Shown: piece by piece, positions 25,457-32,618 of the stretch
Layout: every line of letters starts with the position of its first letter
How positions within the stretch are numbered: position 1 is the first letter of the stretch
Assembly: GCA_019116045.1 (NCBI GenBank)
Contig: DXCK01000113.1
Location: 27,172 to 91,171 of the forward strand
Origin: Candidatus Bacteroides merdipullorum
GTDB taxonomy: Bacteria > Bacteroidota > Bacteroidia > Bacteroidales > Bacteroidaceae
Reading direction: 5' to 3'
DNA length: 64,000 nt
Position numbers and translations under genes: made by a program
The notes under the pieces: generated by a model
Database searches by the model: none
Seen by the model: only the letters and a program-made list of their open reading frames with translations
Told to the model about the DNA's origin: nothing

Positions 25457-26776
25457 ATGAAACACATTATTATATTAGGGGACGGCATGGCCGACCATCC
25501 CGTCCCCTCGCTGGGCGGGCGGACGCTGCTCCAGGACGCTCGTACCCCGTGGATGGATCTGCTGGCGCGCCTGGGGCGCAACGGGCGGCTCGTCACCGTC
25601 GCCCCCGGCTTCCACCCCGGCAGCGAAGTGGCCAACATGTCCGTGCTGGGCTATGACCTGCCCACCGTCTACGAAGGCCGCGGCCCGCTCGAGGCGGCCA
25701 GCATCGGCGTCGACCTCGCGCCCGGCGACATGGCCATGCGTTGCAACCTGGTCTGCCTCGAGGGCGACCTGCTGAAGAACCACTCCGCCGGGCACATCAC
25801 CACGGAGGAGGCCGACACGCTCATCCGCTTCCTGCAAGAACGGCTGGGCGACGAGCGCGTCCACTTCTACACCGGCGTGCAATACCGCCACCTGCTGGTT
25901 ATCCGCGGGGGCGAAAAGCGCCTGGACTGCACGCCGCCGCACGACGTGCCCCTGCAGCCCTGGCGGCCGCTGCTGCCTAAGGCAGCTACGAGCGAAGAGC
26001 TACAAGCGACGAGCTACAAGCTACGAGCTACAAGTGGTGACGGAGATACGGACGGACTCGTAGCTCGTAGCTCGTCACTCGTAGCTAATACCCCGTCACT
26101 CACAGCTAAAGATACCGCCGACCTGCTCGACACGCTCATCCTACGCTCGCAAGACCTGCTGCGCGACCATCCGCTGAACAAGCAACGCATCGCCCAAGGC
26201 AAAGACCCCGCCAACAGCATCTGGCCCTGGAGCCCCGGCTACCGTCCGCAGATGGAGCCCTTCTCCGCCCGCTTCCCCCAGGTGAGGAGCGGGGCGGTCA
26301 TCACCGCCGTCGACCTCATCCGCGGCATCGGGCGCTATGCCGGACTGCGGCGCATCGACGTGCCCGGCGCCACCGGACTCTATGACACCGATTACGAGGG
26401 CAAGGTCCGCGCCGCTCTCGACGCCCTGCGCACCGACGACTTCGTCTACCTGCACATCGAGGCCAGCGATGAGGCCGGCCACGAGGGGGACATCGCCCTG
26501 AAACGCCGGACCATCGAAGACCTCGACCGCCGTGTCGTCGGCCCCGTCTACGAGGCTGTGAAGGATTGGCCCGAGCCCGTGGCCATCGCTGTCCTGCCCG
26601 ACCATCCCACGCCCTGCGAGGTGCGCACCCACACGGCCGAGCCCGTGCCCTTCCTTGTCTGGCATCCCGGCATCGAGCCCGACGCCGTGCAGACCTTCGA
26701 CGAGGTGGCCGCCTGCGAGGGTTCGTATGGCCTGCTGAAAGAAGACCAATTCATTAACACATTCATGAACGCTTAG
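25457..26776 (+). CDS. apgM: ApgM-type phosphoglycerate mutase family protein, proposed homoserine kinase, 439 aa
   Basis: The fold is that of archaeal-type cofactor-independent phosphoglycerate mutase in the alkaline phosphatase superfamily: HIIILGDGMADHP with metal Asp, GSEVANMSVLGYD with the catalytic Ser region, HIEASDEAGHEGD and VLPDHPTPCEVRTHTAEPVP. Its position between thrA and thrC, with no GHMP-type thrB present, matches the subfamily known as proposed homoserine kinase (TIGR02535), thought to make O-phosphohomoserine for ThrC. Residues about 176-218 (25984-26108) are an inserted Ser/Ala-rich stretch encoded by heptamer repeats, absent from the conserved core. thrC starts 4 nt after the stop. 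Confidence 0.88.
   Translation: MKHIIILGDGMADHPVPSLGGRTLLQDARTPWMDLLARLGRNGRLVTVAPGFHPGSEVANMSVLGYDLPTVYEGRGPLEAASIGVDLAPGDMAMRCNLVCLEGDLLKNHSAGHITTEEADTLIRFLQERLGDERVHFYTGVQYRHLLVIRGGEKRLDCTPPHDVPLQPWRPLLPKAATSEELQATSYKLRATSGDGDTDGLVARSSSLVANTPSLTAKDTADLLDTLILRSQDLLRDHPLNKQRIAQGKDPANSIWPWSPGYRPQMEPFSARFPQVRSGAVITAVDLIRGIGRYAGLRRIDVPGATGLYDTDYEGKVRAALDALRTDDFVYLHIEASDEAGHEGDIALKRRTIEDLDRRVVGPVYEAVKDWPEPVAIAVLPDHPTPCEVRTHTAEPVPFLVWHPGIEPDAVQTFDEVAACEGSYGLLKEDQFINTFMNA
25984..26108. repeat. Inverted heptamer array inside the apgM-like gene
   Basis: The left arm repeats AGCTACA/AGCTACG with period about 7 (25984-26036) and the right arm repeats CTCGTAG/CTCGTCA (26056-26108). The arms are reverse complements and can form a long imperfect hairpin. 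About 126 nt (42 codons) keep the reading frame and encode residues such as EELQATSYKLRATSG and LVARSSSLVAN. Confidence 0.9.
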
Positions 26777-26780
26777 ACTT

Positions 26781-28085
26781 ATGAACTATTACAGCACCAA
26801 CCACCAGTCGCCCGCCGCCACCCTTCAGGAAGCCGTGGTGCGCGGACTCGCCCCCGACAAGGGCCTCTATATGCCGGAGCATATCCGTCCGCTCCCGCCC
26901 GAGTTCTACGAACAGATTGACCGCATGACCCTGCCCGACATCGCCTGCCGCGTGGCCGACGCCTTCTTTGGCGACGACATCCCCAGCGATACGCTGCACG
27001 AACTGGTGCGCGACACGATGAGCTTCGACATACCGCTCGTGCCCGTCGCTGACCACATCCACGCGCTCGAGCTCTTCCACGGCCCCACGCTGGCCTTCAA
27101 AGACGTGGGCGCCCGCTTCATGGCCCGCCTGTTGGGCTACTTCATCCGCCGCGAGGGTGCGGGCGAGGTCAATGTCCTCGTGGCCACGTCGGGCGACACG
27201 GGCAGTGCCGTGGCCAACGGCTTCTTGGGCGTGGAGGGCATCCGCGTCTACGTGCTCTACCCCAAGGGCAAGGTCAGCGAGATACAGGAGAAGCAGTTCA
27301 CCACCCTGGGCCGCAACATTACGGCCATCGAAGTGGACGGCACCTTCGACGATTGCCAGGCCTTGGTGAAGGACGCCTTCATGGATGCCGACCTCAACGC
27401 CCACATGCGCCTGACCAGTGCCAACAGCATCAACGTGGCACGCTTCCTGCCGCAGTCGTTCTACTACTTCCATGCCTACGCCCAGTTGAAGCGCGCCGGT
27501 CGTGCCGACGGCGGGGTGGTGGTGTGCGTGCCCAGCGGCAACTTCGGCAACATCACCGCAGGGCTGTTTGCCGCCCGCATGGGCCTGCCCGTCAGCCGCT
27601 TCATTGCCGCCAACAACCGCAACGACATCTTCTATCAGTACCTGCGCACGGGTGTCTATTCGCCCCGTCCCAGCATCGCCACCATCGCCAACGCCATGGA
27701 CGTGGGCGCGCCCAGCAATTTCGCCCGCATCCTGGCCCTCTACGACGGTAGCCACGACGCCATCTCGGCCGACATCAGCGGTGCCACGTACACCGACGAG
27801 CAGATTGCCGACACCGTGCGCGCCACGTGGCAGCAGCACCGCTATCTGCTCGACCCGCACGGCGCCTGCGGCTACCGTGCTTTGCAGGAGGGGCTACGTC
27901 CCGGCGAGACGGGCATCTTTCTGGAGACCGCCCATCCGGCCAAGTTCAAGGACACGGTGGAGCGCATCATCGGGCAGCCCGTCGACATCCCCGCCAAGCT
28001 CCGCGCTTTCATGCAGGGCACCAAGCAGAGCGTGCCGATGCCGAAGGACTTCCCCGCCTTCAAGGCCTATCTGATGGGGCAGTGA
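26781..28085 (+). CDS. thrC: Threonine synthase, 434 aa
   Basis: PLP enzyme of fold type II: N-terminal MNYYSTNHQSPAATLQEAVV, PLP-lysine motif GPTLAFKDVGARF, ATSGDTGSAVANGF and the phosphate-binding segment CVPSGNFGNITAGLFAA. It converts O-phosphohomoserine to threonine, the final step of the operon. Length is standard for the ThrC type found in Bacteroides. It follows the apgM-like gene by 4 nt. A 24-bp tandem repeat follows the stop codon. Confidence 0.97.
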   Translation: MNYYSTNHQSPAATLQEAVVRGLAPDKGLYMPEHIRPLPPEFYEQIDRMTLPDIACRVADAFFGDDIPSDTLHELVRDTMSFDIPLVPVADHIHALELFHGPTLAFKDVGARFMARLLGYFIRREGAGEVNVLVATSGDTGSAVANGFLGVEGIRVYVLYPKGKVSEIQEKQFTTLGRNITAIEVDGTFDDCQALVKDAFMDADLNAHMRLTSANSINVARFLPQSFYYFHAYAQLKRAGRADGGVVVCVPSGNFGNITAGLFAARMGLPVSRFIAANNRNDIFYQYLRTGVYSPRPSIATIANAMDVGAPSNFARILALYDGSHDAISADISGATYTDEQIADTVRATWQQHRYLLDPHGACGYRALQEGLRPGETGIFLETAHPAKFKDTVERIIGQPVDIPAKLRAFMQGTKQSVPMPKDFPAFKAYLMGQ

Positions 28086-28092
28086 TGGCGGA

Positions 28093-28212
28093 TTTATTAC
28101 CCAGCAGGGGCGCAGGGTTACTATCCAGCAGGGGCGCAGGGTTACTACCCAGCGGGGGTGCAGGGTTACGCCCCAGCGGGGGTGCAGGGTTATGCCCCTG
28201 CGGGGGCGCTGG
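28093..28212. repeat. Five tandem repeats of 24 bp between thrC and mscS
   Basis: Units end at 28116, 28140, 28164, 28188 and 28212, core CCAGCRGGGGYGCAGG flanked by GTTACT. The period divides by 3, so one frame encodes an eight-residue repeat (GAGLLPSG-like), but there is no credible start codon or host gene in that frame. The unit is rich in G-runs. Confidence 0.95.
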
Positions 28213-28245
28213 ATAAACGGAATCAATAGGAACCAATAAACAACA

Positions 28246-29130
28246 ATGAATCATATGTATCTGACATCCTTTTTACTGACGGCGGCCGCACCCGCCCAGG
28301 CCGCACAAGACGGGGCTGACAAAGTGCAACAAGTCATACAGCACCTCATAGACGGCGGCGTCGACATCGGCGGGCGCATCCTGGGGGCGCTGGTCATCTT
28401 CCTCATCGGGCGTTTCCTCATCTCCTTCCTCAACAAACTGGTGCGGCGCATCCTGGAGCGGCGCAAGGTCGATGCCGGCATCCGCAGCTTCGTGGAGAGC
28501 CTGGTGAACATCCTGCTGATGGTACTGCTCATCGTGGCCATCGTGGACAAGCTGGGCATCGAGACCACCTCCTTCGCCGCCCTGCTGGCTTCGGCCGGTG
28601 TGGCCGTGGGCATGGCCCTGAGCGGCAACCTGCAGAACTTCGCCGGCGGGCTCATCATCCTGCTGTTCCGCCCCTACAAGGTGGGCGACTGGATAGAGTG
28701 CCAGGGCGAGAGCGGCTCGGTGAAGGAGATACAAATCTTCCACACCATCCTGACCACGGCCGACAACAAGACGGTTTACATCCCCAACGGCTCGGCGTCG
28801 AGCGGCGTGGTGGTGAATTACAGCAACGAGGAAACCCGCCGCGTAGACTGGGTGGTCGGCGTGGAATACGGTGAAGACTATTCCCGGGTGGAGGAGGCGG
28901 CACGCCGCATCGTCGCGGCCGACAAACGCATCCTCGACACGCCCGCGCCCTTCATCGCCCTGGATGCCCTGGATGCCAGCAGCGTCAATATCCGCATCCG
29001 CGTGTGGGTGAAGAACGCCGACTATTGGGGCGTGTACTACGATGTGCAGCGCGCCATCTACGACGAGTTCAACAAGGCCGGCATCGGCTTCCCCTTCCCG
29101 CAACTCACGGTGCATCAGGCCAAGGACTGA
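28246..29130 (+). CDS. mscS: MscS family small-conductance mechanosensitive channel, 294 aa
   Basis: After a short hydrophobic, Ala-rich N-terminus the protein has three membrane helices (ILGALVIFLIGRFLISFL, ILLMVLLIVAIVDKLGI, then the pore helix TM3 with SAGVAVGMALSGNLQNFAGG). A cytoplasmic beta domain (YKVGDWIECQGESGSVKEI, YIPNGSASSGVVVNYS) and alpha/beta C-terminus follow. It opens under membrane tension to release solutes on hypo-osmotic shock. Size matches E. coli MscS (286 aa). Start could be ATG 28246 or codon 4. It may be co-transcribed with the thr operon, as no promoter is visible in the repeat-filled gap. Confidence 0.95.
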   Translation: MNHMYLTSFLLTAAAPAQAAQDGADKVQQVIQHLIDGGVDIGGRILGALVIFLIGRFLISFLNKLVRRILERRKVDAGIRSFVESLVNILLMVLLIVAIVDKLGIETTSFAALLASAGVAVGMALSGNLQNFAGGLIILLFRPYKVGDWIECQGESGSVKEIQIFHTILTTADNKTVYIPNGSASSGVVVNYSNEETRRVDWVVGVEYGEDYSRVEEAARRIVAADKRILDTPAPFIALDALDASSVNIRIRVWVKNADYWGVYYDVQRAIYDEFNKAGIGFPFPQLTVHQAKD

Positions 29131-29163
29131 GCGCTGTCAGGGTGCTGTCTCTTTGGGGTCTGC

Positions 29164-31176
29164 TCACGGATGTTGGGCAGGCCCCTTTGTTTTTGGGCGG
29201 TCTAATATCAATTCGTGTTTGACCAGATACTCGGCTGTTTGCAGCATACTGAAGGCATAACTTTTCAACCAAACAAAAGCTGAGTCGCTAGGTTGTCCGG
29301 GTCTGCAAAGGCTGTCGGTATGGAAACAGCGTTCAACTTTCGTCTCCGGGTTGTAAATATACAGATGAAGGGAATCTCTTGCAGCAACCAAATCGTCTGC
29401 CGTATAAAATATGCATGGTCGTTTTTCACGCAGCAGGTCAACTCCCAGGTTGTTTTGCACATAGTCGATGCCCAACAGATGTAACAGAGTCGGGGCTACA
29501 TCTACTTGCCCACAGAAGTCCGTTCGCAGTTCCGGTGCAATGCCTTTGCCGAAGAACATCAGAGGGATGTGGTTATAGGATTCCGGTAATTCACATTCAG
29601 GCGTTGTTACCAGTTTGCCGTGGTCGCCCAAGAATACAAAAATCGTATTCTCGAACCAAGGTTCGCGGGAGGCTTGTTGCATGAAGTTGCCGATAGACCA
29701 GTCTGCATATTCCACAATCTGCTCCTCTTTCTTGCAACTGCGTGGTTGAAAGTAGGGTGGAATGACATAAGGCGGATGGTTGCTGATGGTCAGTAGTACG
29801 GCGAAAAAAGGTTGGTCGCTGTCGGCTTTTTGTCGCAATACAGGCAATGCATATTGGAAAAGGTAATCATCCTGCACCCCGAAATGATTGGCTATTTTGT
29901 CTGCCGGATAATCTTCTTGCGAATATATTTCGTCGAAGCCATTCGTACGGAAGAAGCCGTTCATGTTGTCGTATTGCGATTCGTGAGTCATGAAGAAAAG
30001 GTTCCGGTATCCATGTTCTTTTAATACGGTAGGCAGTCCTGCATAACGGCGAATAGACGAATCCTTCATAGCGTTACGCTTCATGATGGCCGGGAATGAA
30101 TAGAGTGTAGAGTACATGCCGTGGTTGGTATGTATGCCAGACGAATAGCAATTGGAGAAATGTAATGATCGGGCGTAAATAGAGTCTAAATGAGGCGTTA
30201 GGCCCTTATCGGCTCCGAAGCTGTCCATCAGATGAGCAGACATCGATTCCATCAGGACGATGATTACGTTCTTCTTCTCTTCCCTTTGCGGATTGTCCAC
30301 TTGTTGAGCTATGGGGGAGATGTTCGTTATGCCAGGCCGTTGTAGCAAGTGCTGTACATTTTTTACAGCCTTGGTTTCGATTGCTAGCTGCAACCACTGA
30401 TGTCCGTCACGATGTTCGTCTATTGTGCTGCTCAACAGATTGAATACCGGGTTTATGCCTACTTGATTTAAGAAGGGGTCTTCGCAATAAAAGGCCTGGC
30501 TTACTTTGATAGGATTATATCCGCAACGTCCGCGAATACCAAAGATACATAGACCGATGCAGACTGCGCCACTGAGAAATATGATACCTCGGCTTGTCCA
30601 GTCCATTGTAGTTGCAGAGCTCATGTTTTTGCATCGTTGGTAAGCCCAATTTGCCTGTTTCCACATAATCCAGCTCCAAAGAACAGTCGTGACCACGGCT
30701 AATAAGAGGTATGGGTAATAAGAGCTTTCTTCCAGCACCATACCGGCTGTGGTTGTTCCGTACTCGAACCAATTGAATATGGATGAATTGATTACTTTAA
30801 AGAAGTAGGCGAAATAAGGGATATTGGCAGCCGCGACGAAAGAAGCCAGTCCGTAGAAGATGGAAAAGAAAATAGCTGTAGCGCGGAACAATGCTCGTGG
30901 AAGCCAGTTCAGTAACGCGCTAATCCAAAGCACAGCTAATGGGGTCAATAGCACGTAGCAGGCTATCACATTGTCAAACCATAAGCCATAAAGGAAAGAG
31001 CGGGATTGCAGCAAGTATTCATGTTGGATGGTCTGCGGAAACTCGTAGTCGCTCGCGAAGAAGAATATCAGGCGAAATAATGAGAATAAGGATAGTGCCA
31101 TTACATGCACACTCAGCAGGTAGATAAATATAGTACCACCTTTTTTAAGCAGAGCTTTGGGTTGAAAATCTAACAT
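29164..31176 (-). CDS. LTA synthase family sulfatase/phosphoglycerol transferase, inner membrane, 670 aa
   Basis: The N-terminal third has about five membrane helices; the C-terminal two thirds is a sulfatase-fold domain in the periplasm. Catalytic features: metal-binding Glu in NVIIVLMESMSAHL, the nucleophile Thr in SGIHTNHGMYSTLYSFPAI, and FLGDHGK near the end. This is the architecture of LtaS/OpgB/EptA relatives. In Gram-negative Bacteroidales there is no lipoteichoic acid, so the likely role is transfer of a phosphoglycerol or phosphoethanolamine-type group to a glycan or lipid; the acceptor is unknown. Own promoter at 31209-31239. Confidence 0.9.
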   Translation of the reverse strand: MLDFQPKALLKKGGTIFIYLLSVHVMALSLFSLFRLIFFFASDYEFPQTIQHEYLLQSRSFLYGLWFDNVIACYVLLTPLAVLWISALLNWLPRALFRATAIFFSIFYGLASFVAAANIPYFAYFFKVINSSIFNWFEYGTTTAGMVLEESSYYPYLLLAVVTTVLWSWIMWKQANWAYQRCKNMSSATTMDWTSRGIIFLSGAVCIGLCIFGIRGRCGYNPIKVSQAFYCEDPFLNQVGINPVFNLLSSTIDEHRDGHQWLQLAIETKAVKNVQHLLQRPGITNISPIAQQVDNPQREEKKNVIIVLMESMSAHLMDSFGADKGLTPHLDSIYARSLHFSNCYSSGIHTNHGMYSTLYSFPAIMKRNAMKDSSIRRYAGLPTVLKEHGYRNLFFMTHESQYDNMNGFFRTNGFDEIYSQEDYPADKIANHFGVQDDYLFQYALPVLRQKADSDQPFFAVLLTISNHPPYVIPPYFQPRSCKKEEQIVEYADWSIGNFMQQASREPWFENTIFVFLGDHGKLVTTPECELPESYNHIPLMFFGKGIAPELRTDFCGQVDVAPTLLHLLGIDYVQNNLGVDLLREKRPCIFYTADDLVAARDSLHLYIYNPETKVERCFHTDSLCRPGQPSDSAFVWLKSYAFSMLQTAEYLVKHELILDRPKTKGPAQHP

Positions 31177-31208
31177 AGGAACTCTCTTTATTTTTGAAAA
31201 AACGGCTG

Positions 31209-31239
31209 CAAAGCTATGAATTTATGGTTACATTTCCAA
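31209..31239 (-). promoter_or_regulatory. Promoter of LTA-synthase-like gene
   Basis: Minus-strand TAGCTTTG (31216-31209) with TTG (31239-31237) 20 nt upstream; 32 nt before the gene start. Confidence 0.7.
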
Positions 31240-31611
31240 TAAATCTTTGTGTCAGAATCCGGGAATAGGCTAAAAACAGCGTTCTCCTCTGTTTTTTTAT
31301 CATTTCGCAATTGCGTTTCTTTGGATTTTACGTTATCAGGCCGTTCGAAATCTCTTTCGTGAAGTTGGAGGGGGTAATTCTATTTCCTGTGTTATTTGAG
31401 TTTCTGTGGTAGCTCTGCAAATGTATTTTTTATGCTGCTGCTTTCTTGTATAATTCGGCAAATCCGTTGTGCTGAAGAATAGTTCCTGGTGAAAGTGTTG
31501 GATTGAGTATATGAAGCTTTCGTAGTTTTGGTTAGAGAATGTCTATGATGGGAAAGTAGAGGTATAGGAGTCTTTATATGTATAAAGAACCATTCTTCAT
31601 AGTCGTAGCGT

Positions 31612-31656
31612 GAAAAGAAAAAAAGGCATTTGTAAAGCGTAAGCTTGCAAATACCT
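31612..31656 (-). terminator. Terminator of tRNA-Met
   Basis: Read on the minus strand, an AGGTATTTGCAAGC stem (31656-31643) pairs with GCTTTACAAATGCCT (31638-31624) around a 4-nt loop, with a T-rich tail complementary to the A-run at 31613-31624. Confidence 0.8.
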
Positions 31657-31681
31657 TTTCTTAATGTCTTCAATTAACTTG

Positions 31682-31755
31682 TAGCGGGACCCGGGATTGA
31701 ACCGGGGACCTCATGATTATGAATCATGCGCTCTAACCAGCTGAGCTATCCCGCC
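31682..31755 (-). tRNA. tRNA-Met (anticodon CAT), elongator type
   Basis: On the minus strand the gene starts GGCGGGATAGCTCAGCTGG, has anticodon loop TTCATAA (CAT) and T-loop TTCAATC, and ends TCCCGCTA without an encoded CCA. The anticodon stem lacks the three G-C pairs of initiator tRNA. A tRNA-Ile2 that uses lysidine at C34 cannot be ruled out from sequence alone. The first acceptor pair is G1-U72. Confidence 0.93.
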
Positions 31756-31776
31756 ATCATTTCTCGTTTGCGGGTG

Positions 31777-31807
31777 CAAAGATAGAGCATTTGTTTGAAT
31801 TGGCAAA
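31777..31807 (-). promoter_or_regulatory. Promoter of tRNA-Met
   Basis: Minus-strand TTTG (31807-31804), 19-nt spacer, TATCTTTG (31784-31777): full consensus, 22 nt upstream of the tRNA. Confidence 0.85.
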
Positions 31808-31930
31808 CAGATTGCCGCATTTTTTTCGCTTTTTTCTGCTTCTCCCTTTTCCTGTCAGGCGATGCCTGGCCGTTAGGACGCTGTTTTTTAGTCGTTTGTA
31901 TCGCCAGGCAAATGTCGGGGAGGGTGTTTC

Positions 31931-31998
31931 CTTCTTGCCCGCACGAAACGCGGCTCTTGCCCACATGAAGCGCGGCCCTTGTCCGGACGGAGCGTCAT
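31931..31998. repeat. Three direct repeats of about 22 nt (CTTGCCCGCACGAA family)
   Basis: Copies start near 31931, 31954 and 31976; the TTG of each copy is at 31935, 31957 and 31979, exactly 22 nt apart. Cores: CTTGCCCGCACGAAACGCGG, CTTGCCCACATGAAGCGCGG and CTTGTCCGGACGGAGCG. They lie in the 400-nt gap upstream of the START-like gene. Confidence 0.85.
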
Positions 31999-32155
31999 GC
32001 TTTGGGTGGCGGCGAGCGTTCCGATGGCATACTTCTCTTGCTTCAAACGTGAAAAATACTGTCGAATGTATAAAATGAGGAGAATTATATGTCTGGATAA
32101 GGAAAAAGTTTATATCTTGGCGGCGCGAAAGGAAATGACTTTTCTGAAAGACGCC

Positions 32156-32542
32156 ATGGAACGTAAAAAAATACATTTAGAATATCTATTAAACGCTACT
32201 TCGAAGAATATCCTATGGGATGCAATCAGTACACCGACTGGCCTGGAAGGATGGTTTGCCGATAAAGTACTGTCCGATGATAAATTTGTGACCTTCTGTT
32301 GGGGGAAAACAGAGAAACGTGAAGCTGAAATAGTGGCTATACGCACTTATTCCTTTATCCGTTTTCGTTGGTTGGACGCCCCCCAAGAACGAGAGTATTT
32401 TGAACTGAAGATGACAAATAATGAGTTGACCAATGACTATGTGTTGGAAATCACAGATTTTGCTGCTGCCGATGAAGTGGATGATGTGTGCGATTTGTGG
32501 GAGTATGAAGTGGATACATTGCGCAGGACGTGTGGTTTTTAG
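32156..32542 (+). CDS. START-like domain protein, 128 aa
   Basis: Small soluble protein starting MERKKIHLEYLLNATSKNIL, with SRPBCC/AHSA1-type helix-grip features (WDAISTPTGLEGWFADKV, FCWGKTEKREAEIVAIR, FIRFRWLD) and ending LRRTCGF. It belongs to a very conserved Bacteroidetes family annotated START-like domain-containing; function unknown, perhaps binding a hydrophobic ligand. The start at 32156 is chosen because homologues I know begin at this MexKKIHLEYLLNATSKNIL block; the frame extends upstream into repeats without coding signature. An LptF/G permease follows after a promoter. Confidence 0.88.
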   Translation: MERKKIHLEYLLNATSKNILWDAISTPTGLEGWFADKVLSDDKFVTFCWGKTEKREAEIVAIRTYSFIRFRWLDAPQEREYFELKMTNNELTNDYVLEITDFAAADEVDDVCDLWEYEVDTLRRTCGF

Positions 32543-32584
32543 TTAACTTTCTGCCAAAAATTTCCCTCCCTCCCGTTTTTGTAC

Positions 32585-32592
32585 TACTTTTG
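32585..32592 (+). promoter_or_regulatory. -7 promoter element of LptF/G permease gene
   Basis: TACTTTTG followed by CATC, 27 nt before ATG 32619. A -33 TTTG is not obvious. Confidence 0.6.
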
Positions 32593-32618
32593 CATCTTCA
32601 ATAGAGACTACGAGACGA

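Larger units (their letters stand above)
31177..31681. other. Intergenic region between sulfatase and tRNA-Met
   Basis: About 505 nt, AT-rich. It holds the sulfatase promoter (31209-31239), the tRNA-Met terminator (31612-31656) and a weak stem AAAAACAG/CTGTTTTT near 31272-31297 followed by T. No credible gene; a 93-codon minus-strand frame at 31392-31673 runs through the terminator and has no coding signature. Confidence 0.6.

Noticed and set aside
25269..28212. CRISPR array
   Set aside because: Repeats are directly adjacent without unique spacers of constant length, and no cas genes are present.
27827..28216. Plus-strand frame encoding octapeptide repeats (GAGLLPSG type)
   Set aside because: It begins inside thrC in another frame; repeat translation is a by-product of the 24-bp period.
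31392..31673. 93-codon minus-strand frame
   Set aside because: It runs through the tRNA-Met terminator, has low-complexity AT-rich codons and no motif.
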